A model generated the notes under the pieces. It was not told where the DNA came from. It searched no databases and was given only the letters and a program-made list of their open reading frames with translations. DNA of 64,000 nucleotides, taken from contig OY986438.1 in assembly GCA_963920525.1 (NCBI GenBank), positions 186,106,388 to 186,170,387 on the forward strand, in the 5' to 3' direction. The position numbers were made by a program, and so were the translations under genes. Origin of the DNA: Dichetophora obliterata (Eukaryota > Arthropoda > Insecta > Diptera > Sciomyzidae). Positions 11,912 through 23,190 of the stretch are shown here, piece after piece (position 1 is the first letter of the stretch; each line of letters opens with the position of its first letter).

Positions 11912-12494
11912 AATTCGTTTGAAAGGTATACTAATAGTACACCTAAGAAGAAAATGCCATATTAATCTTTCTCTTTATTTCTCTATTTTATAGAAATTTA
12001 TGCTAGATTAATTTTTAAACCTATAAAAATTTAATTTCTCTTCAAGCTTAACATTTTTGTGGGAAGGCAATAATTTTCTTTACCTAGAAAAAAGTCGACC
12101 CAATGAATATATTTATTTATAAATTTCATAGACTGCTTTTATCCTCTAAATGTCCCACTTTTAGTATAAACAGTATATAGTATAGATTACTGTTTAGGGG
12201 GAAGTATTAAAGCCGCATACATCTGTCAAAATAAAAAAATATATATTTTTGGGACACCCTATTATATATTCAAGACTATCCCCTTCAAAGCATTTTTCGA
12301 AATTAAAATTATTTGTAAAGTTATAGTCGAATCTTCTTTTTCGAACACGGTTGGCATGAGATCTTAAGTTTTAATGGATTGATTAACTTAACATTTGGTG
12401 TGGGCCTTTTCCATATATCCCTCTAATCCTTCTTTGGCCCAAACTAGGATTATGTAAAAATTTTGTTTTTAAATATTTTTAAAAAGCTCATAAC

Positions 12495-13841
12495 TAGTGT
12501 CCGACCGAAACCGGAATTTTAGCCGAAACCGAAACCGAAACCGAATATTCGACCATTTTATAATATTCGGCCGAAACCGAAACTGAAACCGAAACCGAAA
12601 CCGAAACTGGTTATTAATATGAAAATATAAGTTTTTAAAAAGGATTGTTTTTATTAAAAGAAAACAATATTACTACTAGTACAAAACAAGTATTATTTGA
12701 ATATTGATGTTTATAATAATTAATTGAAGTTTACTATAATAATAAATGGAATCATTTCTTATTTTATTTTTTATTACTCACTTCCGTATACACTCAAAAT
12801 AGTATGCACCTACAGTATACATTTTTTTAGAACTACAAAACAAAGTATTTCTGTTTTCTTAAAGGTTTAGTATCATTAAAGTAGAAATATGTATTTCGTT
12901 TTCTTTTCCTTTATTTCACACACACAGAATTCGTTCGGAAGTTTAATTATCAATTTTTGGCCTAAGTACCTATAAAACTTTAATTATAATTGCAAAATTC
13001 ATAAATTAACCGAAATGTTTTGCGTTAACACGATAAATCAAATTATAGACGAATTCATAATTTTTGTGTTGTACAATGCGTTGTAAATATTTTTATAAAC
13101 CAAACTTATATATTTGAATTAAATGACTGATGCAAAAAATTTTGGTATAATTCAAGAATAGCGAAAACACTATTTTTTTGGATTTTACGGATTTTAACCT
13201 CTTAAATCCAAATCCAAATTTCAGGCCGCTGGCAATTGGTTTAGAAGTTATAGGCCACCAAAGTTGCAGAATGGGCTACAAATCTCTCTGTTTTTTTAGT
13301 GTTTCGCGTTATGGGTATTAAAAGAAAGTTAATGAGGTATCAAACATGAAAATCAATTACAATTTGTATGGAAAACTAGTAGTTTGCCTTTTACGAAAGC
13401 ACGACACTAAAAATGTTTATATCTTTAAAAGCTATGCATGGATTTTCATATTTGAATTGGTACCTTGTTGAATAGGTACTTAAATTACCTTACTTATGAT
13501 ACCCATAGAGTGTAGTTTCTTTGAAAAGGAAAATAGCAAGATTTGTAGGCTATTATTTCCAACTTTGTAGGCCTATAACTTCTAAGCCAATTGCGAGCGG
13601 CCTGCAATTTTTCAGATTTGCAGTAAGGAGGTCAAAATCCATATAATCTGCAAAAAAAATTCAAAATTATAGTTGTCGCTATTCTTGAAATGTTCCGAAA
13701 TTTTTACCAAAAGTTTCGGCTAGTTTTATTTATTCGGCCATATTGAGGCCGAATAGCCGAAACCAGCCAAAACTGCCAAAAAGAGCCGAAACTGGCCGTA
13801 ACCAAAACCGAAACCGAAACCGAATATTCGGTCGGACACTA
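12495..13841. mobile_element. Non-autonomous hAT-like element with CCGAAA subterminal repeats (1,347 bp)
   Basis: Ends TAGTGTCCGACCGAA and TTCGGTCGGACACTA, flanked by 8-bp near-duplications CTCATAAC (12,487-12,494) and GTCATAAC (13,842-13,849). Both subterminal regions are packed with CCGAAA hexamers (about 12,505-12,610 and 13,745-13,825), a typical hAT transposase-binding architecture. A second inverted repeat lies inside (about 13,150-13,335 against 13,505-13,700), so a foldback is nested in it. No transposase remains. Confidence 0.75.
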
Positions 13842-14089
13842 GTCATAACTTTGAAATAAAAAGGCCAAAAAATTACTTCTTTTTTCAAACAGTTGCCATT
13901 TCGCCAAAAATGGCCTTGTCGCTATAATCCAAGTTCTAGTTCTAGCGGCATAAACATTCATATTTTTTTTCAGATTACCAGAAAGACTGAAATCGTGTCA
14001 AGAATGAGACACCCTTTTTTTAGCACCACTACATCAGCCTGAAATTTTTTCAATTTTGAATTTTTTTTTTTATATTATTGCAATATTCC

Positions 14090-14920
14090 CAGTGAACCAA
14101 AACTGCCGTTTTTGAATTCATTTATGAACCTTTTCGGGTAGAAATATTCATTTTCGGCACTCATAAATGAACCCATTTTGTATCATTCGTAGGACTAATA
14201 GACAGGTAACTAATAGACAGTGTTGATAAGTGGTGCAACAGTTTCACAGAATAGTTAAAATAAATTTCATAATAGTATTTCTTTAATTTTTAATGTTTCA
14301 ATGCTAAATTAAGTCTAACGTTCACCATATCCCCTGAGGAAGTTGATAAATAATCAACGAAACGTCGGGAAAAATTATGGATTAAATTTTTAATTTAATT
14401 ACATAGAAAATAACTGATCAGTAAGCCTACTCAACATATTGAAAGTAACATAAACTTGTCAAACTGATCTTCAAAAAACATATAATGCCTCTTAAAAATT
14501 AATCTTATTTTGTTCGGTAATAATTTAAGAAAGAACCATAAATTGTACTTTTTTGTTTGGATATGAGTTAAAAATAGAACCATAGAAAAGTTATTTTTCG
14601 GCACTCGGAAATGAATCCTTTTTGAATCAATCGCTGGACGAAAATGGCTCTCAGAAATGAAACCTTTTTTCTTCTGAAATGAGTTAAAAAATGAACCATT
14701 GAATAGTTATTTTTCGGTATTCGGAAATTAATCCTTTTTTAATCAATCGCCGGATAAAAATGTCTCTCAGAAACGAACCTTTTTTCTACGGAAATGAGTC
14801 AGAAAATAAACCATAGAAAAGTTACTTTTCGGCACTCGGAAATGAACCGATTTTGTATCAATCGGGCGGGCTGAATTGTTTTTCGAAAACGGACCTTTTT
14901 AGTTCAGAAATAATTTATAA
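14090..14920. repeat. Degenerate ~119-bp tandem repeat
   Basis: Repeated units carry AGTTA(T/C)TTTTCGG(C/T)A(C/T)TCGGAAAT, ATCAATCG(C/G), CTCTCAGAAA and GAACC, with period about 119 bp: cores near 14,592, 14,711 and 14,830, plus a more decayed copy near 14,145. GAACC/GAAATGA words continue into 15,450-15,500. No protein is supported. Confidence 0.65.
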
Positions 14921-15502
14921 AATTAATCGTTTTGAATTATAAATTTTATTATTGCATGTTTTAAACATAGCGATAATTTTTTTTATTTTAATTAATATAC
15001 AACAAATTTTGTTTGCATAAATTATTATTTAGTTTATCATATACATAAATAAAATGCATGTGTAGTATTAATAAATATATAGTAAAACAAAGTAACTATA
15101 TAAAAAAATAATAGTAAAAATTTAAGGTCCCAGCAAATTACTTAATGATTGTGATTAACTCATTAATGTTTTAGTTAAAATTTTAAGAAAAATCTAAACT
15201 TAAAGCAAACACATCTGCTGTCACGCACATCTAGCCACTTAATTTTTAACAGTATTTTTAAAATTTGCCACCATCTGTTTGGACGACATTTAAACATGTA
15301 TTTCATTAGTATTATAAAATACCGATAATTTGTGTAAAAAAAAATTATAGTTTAGTTTTTTATATAGATAATATGCATGTAAAGTATTAATATATTGTAA
15401 TTATATTAATATATTGAACTCATTTAAGAATAAAAAAAAAGAAACATTTATGATTCATTTCTGAACTTATTTATGAACTCGTTTCTGAACTCATCTTAAC
15501 GC
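14921..15502. other. AT-rich spacer, no gene seen
   Basis: No recognisable feature beyond A/T-rich low complexity and stray GAACTC repeats at the right edge. Confidence 0.4.
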
Positions 15503-16012
15503 ACTGTCGATAGAAAAGAACCATTTAATATTATTTCTATTCTATGTTTTATATTTTTTTTTTAATTTGTTTATTAACCCACTGAAGCATAAGCGAAGAT
15601 TTTGTGTAAGGTGAGAGTTTTGCGAACGTTTTTGGATAGTTTTTATTTTTAATTTTTGATTTTTTATTTTATCGCCTAAAATTTCATTTGTGGTTAATTT
15701 ACGAGTAATTTTTACCTTCTAAAATGATTCTTTTTGGACCCAAAATAAGTTTTTTATGAATTTTGGAAAATAAGTGAAGTTTTTATATTTGGGAAAAGTT
15801 TTAACGAATTTAATCTTCTATAGCAAGCACTTTTAAGCGATAAAATAATAAATCAAAAATTAAAAATAAAAACTATCCAAAAACGTTCGCAAAACTCTCA
15901 CCTTACTCAAAACCTTCGCTTATGGTTCAGTGGGTTAATAAAAAAAAAAAAAAAAAAAGTGAAAACATAGAATAGAAAAAATATTAAATGGTTCTTTTCT
16001 ATCGACCGTGTG
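15503..16012. repeat. Foldback with ~175-bp inverted arms
   Basis: The left arm (about 15,503-15,680) and right arm (about 15,832-16,012) are inverted copies sharing CGATAGAAAAGAACCATTTAA, CATAGAATAGAA, AACCCACTGAA and CAAAACTCTCACCTTA. The loop is about 150 bp. It lies 0.6 kb downstream of the 3' end of host gene 1. Confidence 0.8.
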
Positions 16013-16431
16013 TAAAGGCCCGAAATTCGGGTCTCTACACTGCAATACTGCCTTTATAAATCTCACCTCCCCAATTTTTTTCTATATATAAAATAACAAC
16101 AGATTTTTAAGTAAAAAAAAATATTTTGAACGAATTTCAATCAACATTTATATAGCAACTCAATATTAATTTACCAACGCATTGAGTAAAAATTTACATC
16201 AAATAAATGTCCGTACCGGTTTCTTTCTCTATAATAAACATTAATAATGCATACTAAAGAGCTTATAAGCCGGTCTTGAAATGATCAGTATGGCTTAAAT
16301 AATAAGATTTCTTTTTGCTAAAATAAAAAGCAATTCCGAATCTAATTAATAATTAAAGCAAATAATAATTAATGCTTGGGTTCTATTTAAATATTCCTTA
16401 GAAACTGGAAACCAATTTTGTTTTTGTGGTT

Positions 16432-16479
16432 TTTATTGAAATATAACTGTATGTATTCTTTACTTTTTCTTGTTTTTAT
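16432..16479 (-). terminator. Poly(A) signals of host gene 1
   Basis: AATAAA hexamers on the minus strand (TTTATT on plus) at 16,432-16,437 and 16,474-16,479, about 115-165 nt beyond the stop codon of the secreted repeat protein gene. Assignment is by position only. Confidence 0.5.
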
Positions 16480-16594
16480 TATAAAAGTCTTATAAAAATC
16501 TTTGTATTAGCTTAAAAATAACGTGCTTATTGTAAATTTCTTACGTAGTGGGCTGAAAGCAATGCTGAATTGCTAACGTAATCTTTGACCGCTA

Positions 16595-19148
16595 CTATTT
16601 TCGATCTGGGGGAAGGTAATAGTTTTCCGTTGTTATCTCTGGCACATGAACTGCTTTCGATTTGATATTGGAATTAACGGATGTTTTGATGGTTTTTTGA
16701 ACAATATCTATGACTTTCGGAAGATGCAAAAAAGAATGTGATGCAGCATATGTTGCTGGAGGACGAGTGGTTTGCGTCGCCACTTTGAGGACATGTGGTC
16801 TCAGTGGAATAGAGAAAATCGCTGTTTCTTCGACCGTTTTTGTTGGTAAAAAGGTATTTTTATCTATTTGTTGAGAAGGATGCACTTGTGAAGAAGATTT
16901 TATTTTTAAATTTGAAGATGTATCAATCCTTTGCGTTACTTGAACACTAGGACGAGTTGTTTGAGGCTCCGCCGATTTGAGGACTTGTGGTCTCAGAGGA
17001 TTAGAGAAAATGGCTGTTTCTTCGATCGTTTTTGTTGGTAAAACGGTATTTTCATCTATTTGTTGAGAAGGATGTACTTGTGAAGAGGATTTTATTTTTA
17101 AATTTGAATATGTACCGATCCTTTGCGTTACTGGAACAAGTTCCGATGGAATTTTATCTGTGTTTGGTACGTTTTTCGTGGGTGTAAAGGTATTTATTGA
17201 TTGCGGAAGATTATCGCCAGACGATTTTATCTTTAAATTTGAAGATGCATCAATTCTTTGCGATGCTTGAACTGATGTCGGTGGAGTGGGCGCATTCACA
17301 GTTTTCACTGCTGATGACTTTGTCTTTAATGTTGAGAAAGTATCGGTGCCTTGCAGAACAGAATGTGATGCACTATATGTTGCTGGAGGACGAGTTGTTT
17401 GCTCCGCCGATTTGAGGACTTGTGGTCTCAGTAGAATAGGGAAAATCGCTGTTTCTTTGGTCGTTTTTGTTGGTAAAGAGGTATTTTTATTTATTTGTTG
17501 AGAAGATTGCACTTGTGAAGATTTTATTTTCAAATCTGAAGATGTATCGATCCTCTGCGTTACTTGAACAAGTTCCGATGGAACTTTAACTGTTTTTGGA
17601 ACGTTTTTCGTGGGTGTAGAGGTATTTATTGATTGCGAAAGATTCACGCCAGACGATTTTGTCTTTAAATTTGATGATGTATCAATTCTTTGCGATGCTT
17701 GAACTGATGCCGGTGGATTGGGCGTATTCACAGTTTTTACTTTAAACGATTTTGTTTTCAAAATTGAGGAAGTATCGGTATTTTTGGATACTTGAACTGA
17801 CGTCGGCGGAATAGGTGTGTTCACTACTGCTGACTTTGACTTCAGTGTTGAAGAGGTTTCAGTCCTTGGCTGATTTACTTGAAATGATGCCGGTTGAGTA
17901 TTTAAAGTTTTTTGTATAGTTTTTGATGTTCTGGAGGTGTCAATAAGTTGCGGAAGCTGCACTTCAGTTGATTTTGTCTTCAATGTTGAATAAATTGCTG
18001 TGGATTGCAACACTCTAACTGATTCCGGTAGAATATTTACGGTTTTTTGGATATTTTTTTGTATTGGAGTTGTTACTGGTAGATTTACATCAGTCACCTT
18101 TATCTTGGCTGGTGAAGAAATATCGTTTATTTGCGACACTTTAACTGCTTTCGCTGAAGTTTCTAAAGATCTTCCGTTAGGTTTTGGTGGTGTGGAGTTA
18201 CTTAGTGTTGTTTTGATGTTACCAGGTGCTTTCGGAAGATGCACCTCAGACGGTTTTGTCTTCGATGATAGCGAAGTATCGGAGTTTTGCGACACTTTTA
18301 CTGGAATATTTTCTGGATTTTGAATCGTGTTCGTTGGTTTGTAGGAATGAACTATATCCGAAAGTTTTACATTCCCTGCCCTTGTGTTCGATGATGAAGA
18401 TATATCGATTCTTTGCGACACTTCAACTGGTTTCACTGCGACATTCAATGTATTTTGTGTAGTTTTTTCGCTGGTTTTCGTTGATGTGGAGGCATTAATT
18501 ACTCCTGGTACACGTGCTTCAGCCGACTTTGTCTTCAGTGAAGATGAACTATCGATGCTTTTTGTCACTTTATCTGTTGCCGCTCGACTAAGGGCATTAA
18601 CTTTTCCCCGTATAGCTTGCGGAGGTGTGTCAATCAATTCCGGAAGATGCTCATGGTAAGATTTTGTCTCACTTCTCGGTGGTAGATAGGCGATTGGCGA
18701 CAGCTGAGACGATTTACGTGAAGTATTGCTGCTCACGGTTTTTTTAATAATGTTTTGGACATTATTTTGAATAATTTTTTGTGTGCTTTTCGTTAAAGCG
18801 GAACTTATTGATTCCGGAAGTTGCACTACATTCGACTTTATCTGGGATGTTGGAGAAACAACTTTGTTTTGCGATACTTCAACAAGTTTTGATGGATTAT
18901 AGGTATCCAAAATCGACACTGGCAAAGCTACGTAAGTTGACTGAGACTTCGTTGCTGGCAGAATATAAGTGTCTTGCAGTTTGTTATTTTTTATAGCTGG
19001 AGCGACATAGTTGTTGCCCAAACGTGCAGCATCGACACAAGCTGCTGTCACTAATGCGACAACTATCACCAAAGAGTTCTAAAGAAAAGATATACCTGGT
19101 TTTATCTTATGATAAAATTAATTTATATATGCGTCATTTGCTTACCAT
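16595..19148 (-). CDS. Secreted Ser/Thr/Lys-rich repeat protein with YLPP motifs (host gene 1)
   Basis: I read two exons on the minus strand. Exon 1 holds only the start codon (ATG at 19,148-19,146), followed directly by a 67-bp intron (GTAAG donor at 19,145, AG acceptor at 19,080-19,079). Exon 2 runs from 19,078 to the TAG at 16,595; about 828 residues in all. The N-terminus is a signal peptide (hydrophobic 'LVIVVALVTAACVDA', likely cleaved after VDA), so the product should be secreted. The mature protein is low complexity, with no enzymatic domain. It contains a ~60-150-residue unit repeated imperfectly, with marks 'QRIDTSSNLK', 'KSSQVHPSQQ' and 'LRPQVLKSA'. Tyr-Leu-Pro motifs (AYLPPR, YYLPPD) recall the short YLP motif of Drosophila secreted proteins. 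A structural role in cuticle, eggshell or silk-like matrix is inference. The reading frame is intact. Confidence 0.85.
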
Positions 19149-19190
19149 ATCTTATAGCGGCTGTTGTTACTCCAGACAGGTACGATTCTA

Positions 19191-19228
19191 GAATGACATC
19201 TTTTGAGTAAAAATTTTTGAATATATAT
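19191..19228 (-). promoter_or_regulatory. Core promoter of host gene 1 (TATA + initiator)
   Basis: On the minus strand, a TATATAT box (about 19,228-19,222) lies about 30 nt upstream of an initiator TCATTC (19,196-19,191; predicted +1 near 19,194). The predicted 5' leader to the ATG is about 46 nt. Spacing matches the insect TATA/Inr arrangement and is mirrored at host gene 2. Confidence 0.7.
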
Positions 19229-20582
19229 TAATTGATTTGATATTTGTGTAGACCTCGTGAATATTTGGACTACATACATATGAAGTATGCATTTCTTGTT
19301 TTTAGAAACTATTTTTTTTATTTTAACAAATTATTGTTCTAATTCGAATTTTATAGCGCTTGTTTTTTCCCAACAATAACTTGTTTTGACTTTTAAGTTG
19401 CGTTTAAACAACAACTACTAAAGTTGCGTCAAGACGGATCTTAGATGAATTTTTACTAAAACGGAAATATCAATAACAGTTCGATTAGGCGCAGCATATA
19501 TGTATGTGAACTAACATAGTATATGTGAACTTTTTATTTACATATGCGTGACAAGGCTTCCGATATTTGTGTTTATATCAAACTATTCAGCCCTAATTTT
19601 TTAACTGTGATACAATTATTCAGTCATACAATTGTTTAAAAATTATTTGCTAATGCTGATAAACATAATTTTAGAATTATTAGATTATTATATTTTTTAA
19701 AATATTGTTCTTTTGCTTTCTTGACATTTTTTTTTTTTAGTCATTCAAAAATATTTAAACTCTTCTATACGTATTATCATTAAACTTTAAAATGATTCGT
19801 TGTTAAGCCAATAAAATATTTGCCTCTTATGTTTGAGTGGAGATCTTAAACTTGTTTTGTTTAATTTAAATTTTTAGCTTTTATTGATTTTGTTTTCTAT
19901 TAATTCGTATGTGCATTGTTGTTATGGAGCTATAACTCACTAACGACAGTTACCGAAAATCTGTTCGATCGGTTCAGATCCGTGCTAAATATCATTCAGC
20001 AAAAGCGCAGAGAGTAGTAAATGTATATTAAGTCTAGTCAAACATGTTTGACACATTCTATTCAAGAAATAAAGCTAGTAATTTTTACCACTCCAACGAT
20101 GATGATGAAGATATTATTTAAATATGGCTAACGATTTATACGATAAATATAACTAGGTGTCAATTTAATAACCGAAACTTAATGCTTTGGATGAGACGGC
20201 TTTTTGAAGGCAGCGCCTAAATCAGGCTTCAGTGATTGGAATTTGGTACAGATGCACGTGTTGACAGAAAAATATATGTCTTCTCTGTCATTTGGAAAAA
20301 TGCGTAGTTTGTGCTACACTGGTGGTCATAAAAACCACACCACTGTCAAACCTGTCATTATCTCATACAAATAGAATAAGCAGTTCTTTGGTATTCTAGA
20401 ATATGAGCTGTTCAGAGCACAAGTAGCGTAAGTCCATTTTTTAGGGAAATTGAGTTAAGTACGTAGAAGTGAAGAGGAAGATGTAACCTATTTATGAGTA
20501 TGGGCTACAAACTCCTAGCTTAGGTAATCTCTGATCAAAATGCAATACTTTGTTATTGCTCTGACAAATTATATTATTTTTT
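19229..20582. other. Upstream region of host gene 1, no gene seen
   Basis: AT-rich intergenic DNA with no credible coding frame. GAGCACAAGTAGCGTAAGTCCATTTTT at about 20,417 is an extra copy of the terminal sequence of the palindrome that starts just downstream. Confidence 0.4.
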
Positions 20583-22745
20583 TAGAGCACAAGTGGTGTG
20601 CTATTCCATTTTTGGTAGTTTTGAGAAAACCGAACATTTAGAAAAATTCTTATAATAAATTCCAAGTATCCAACTCAGTTTTGCTTATAAGCTCGGTCAA
20701 GAGCATAAATGTAGCTACTCATATCGTAAAAAATAAACTAAATAATATCCAAATATGATGCAAAATACTGCATATTTTTAAAAAAATTTGAACTAGCGCC
20801 ACTGGTCCGCTTAACATTTTTTAAAATTTCTCGATTCTGCTGTAGGTATCAAATGGAAGATATTTTTAAAAACTTTTTTAAGAAAAATGACAGTATTTTT
20901 ACCTAGAAGTTAGACAAATTCACCCCTTAGCGATTATCTTCATTATTAAGGGAGCTATAAATGGACTTACTTCACTTGTCCTCTGAACATTTTTTCAAAC
21001 TTTTCCTTTCCGTTGTAAAACTCTAATGGGAAATTTTTTTTTAAAAATTTTTTGGTAAGGATTGACTGTATTTAGTTTCAGAAGTACGATTATACATCCG
21101 TTTGTGATTTTCTGAATAATTGAGGAGGCCAGAATGCATTTATTCTTATAAAAGTTTCACAGTTGAAATAAAACACAATTGTTTTAATTTAGTAGTAATA
21201 TTTAATGTAATAATATGTAATATTTATTAGTATATTAAAAAATTGAATCAAAAATCTTAACAAATATAAGTTTTCATAGTTGACCTAATTAACAACACAA
21301 CCTAGTTGTCTTGTTGAATTTTTCATTTCATTTTTACAGCGGAAATGACAAATTATAAAAAATTTTCAAAGGACAAGTGGCGTAAGTCCATTCATTTTAT
21401 GTCTCTCTTAATAATGAAGATAATCGCTAAAAGGTGGTGTTGTCCAACTTCAAAATGAAAATACTGTCATCTAATATATAAAAATAAATGTTTGTTTGTT
21501 CGCTCGCTATGCGCTGCAATACCGTTCATCCGATTGCGATAAAACTTTGTCAACTTATTGCTTGTACTTACGCAAACAATATAGGCATATTTAAAAGTTG
21601 CCACACCCCCTTTTACCGCCCACAAATCAATAAAAATGCTATATTTAAGACAGTTTTTGTCGTATTAAACTAAAATTTGGTAATTAAGTTCGTATGATAA
21701 CTATCGGTAACTACACTTAAAATGGGTGTGGTCCCACTATAGCTACGCCTACTTTTAAGAAAGATAAATAGACTTCGAAATTACTGGTTCGATCGAGCTA
21801 AATTTTGGCAATAAATTTGTTTCGAGTACGAGATAGTTTAAGAAAAAATTGCCACACCCCCTTTTACCGCCCACAAATATATAAAAAATTCGCGATATCA
21901 AATTTTTTTGGAGTTATGGGTCGATCATCCTCGAAATTCGATATTCAACCACAATTTACACATGTCGTTCCACTGATGACATTTTATGGGAGTTAAACAA
22001 GGGGGAGTGGAACCTCCGATACAACCAAAACCTGCGATATCGAAAAGTTTTGGAGTTACAGGTCACACAGCATCGGAATTCAGTATTCGACATCAATTTA
22101 TGCATGCAGTTTCATTAATAACATTTTATGGGCGTTGGAGACGGTGGAGTTTCACCTCCCCCCATACAACCAAAACTTGTGCTATCGAATAGCTTTGCAG
22201 TTATAGGTCGCACAGCATCGAAATTCAGTAATTGACCTAAATTTACACATGCAGTTTTACTGAAACCATTTTATGGCGTTGGACAAGTACAACCCAAACA
22301 TGCAAAATCGAATAGCTTTAAAGTTATGGGTAACACAGCGTCAGAATTCACTCTGCGACCTCAATTCATACATGCAGTTTCATTAATAACATTATATGGG
22401 CGTAGGAAAAGGGGGACTGGCATCTCCCATACAACCCAGATTTGTACTAAAAAAAAATTTAGTGAGCCAGTAGCGCAGGTCCAAATTTTTTACAAAATAT
22501 GCAATATGCATATTGCAAAATATGCGATATTTTGCATAATTTTTAGTTATTATTTAGTTTAGTTTTTTTGATATGAATAGCTTCATTTATGCTCTTGACC
22601 TAGCTTGTAAGCAAAAATGAGTTCTGCATACTTGGAATTTTTCATAAGAATTTTTCTAAGTGTTCGATTTTCTCAAAACTACCAAAAATGGACTTACGTC
22701 ACTTGTGCTTTGAGCAGCTCATATGTAGGAAAGTAAAAATATCAA
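20583..22745. repeat. Large multi-part palindrome (foldback), right arm interrupted
   Basis: Outer arms: about 20,583-20,830 and 22,455-22,745, sharing AGAGCACAAGTG and its inverse, TTGGTAGTTTTGAGAAAA, AAGAGCATAAATG and GCGCCACTGG-like blocks. Inner arms: about 20,875-20,990 and 21,355-21,470, sharing ATGACAGTATTTT, TTAGCGATTATCTTCATTATTAAG and ATGGACTTAC. The ~980 bp between the two right-arm parts is foreign (next entry), so the hairpin predates that insertion. Confidence 0.75.
21471..22450 (+). mobile_element. Helitron-like insertion carrying the ~125-145 bp repeat
   Basis: It begins TCTAATATATAAAAATAAATG followed by TTTGTTTGTTCGCTCGCT, a 5' end I associate with arthropod Helitron/Helentron elements; the TC start is consistent. 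The interior (21,880-22,440) is a tandem run of the unit seen at 1-716 (CGGAATTCAG near 22,074, 22,219 and 22,342). No Rep/helicase is present. The 3' end is not certain: I place it by return of the palindrome arm sequence. The class assignment is inference. Confidence 0.5.
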
Positions 22746-23190
22746 TTGTGATACGTTTTCGAGACGTTAAAAAAATCACAATAATCACATGCACACATGA
22801 AAAATATCACATTGCACAACAGTTCCAGTGCTTTAGTTTTCTAGCCAAAATTGATTTTTTGAAAGTTTGAATTTTTGATGTTTTTTTTACTATCCCTAAC
22901 TAGATACTCTAGAGATCATCACCATTTTTTTTTTTGTTTTTTTGCATTTAGTGTGACATCACTATGTTATTATCTGTTAAAGCTGACACTTTTATGAATA
23001 ATAATTTTATAATAAAAAAAGTTGATAAAACAGTTAGGTTCAAAAGGGAAAATTTTACAAAAAAGTGACATTTATAAAAAATTAAAAAAATGGAAAATAA
23101 GTTTGAAGGTAATTGTTACTAACAGCCCTATTCTGTCAAATTAACAATTGTTGACGAGTATTTTGAATATTTCTATGTGTTTGTTGTAAT
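22746..23190. other. Spacer, no gene seen
   Basis: About 440 bp of AT-rich DNA without a recognisable feature. Confidence 0.4.

Larger units (their letters stand above)
9131..12259. mobile_element. Possible DNA transposon shell with GTGTCCCAAAAA ends
   Basis: Left end GCGTGTCCCAAAAAATATAT after TA (9129-9130). Right end ATATATTTTTGGGACACCC before TA (12,260-12,261). A GCGGCTTT motif follows about 40-50 bp inside both ends, supporting a degenerate ~50-bp inverted repeat and a TA target duplication (Tc1/mariner style). Everything inside (foldbacks and palindromes, listed separately) would be nested insertions. No transposase is seen. It could also be two unrelated solo ends. Confidence 0.4.

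Noticed and set aside
18000..18659. Several plus-strand frames of 70-107 codons
   Set aside because: Antisense shadows of host gene 1's repetitive coding region.
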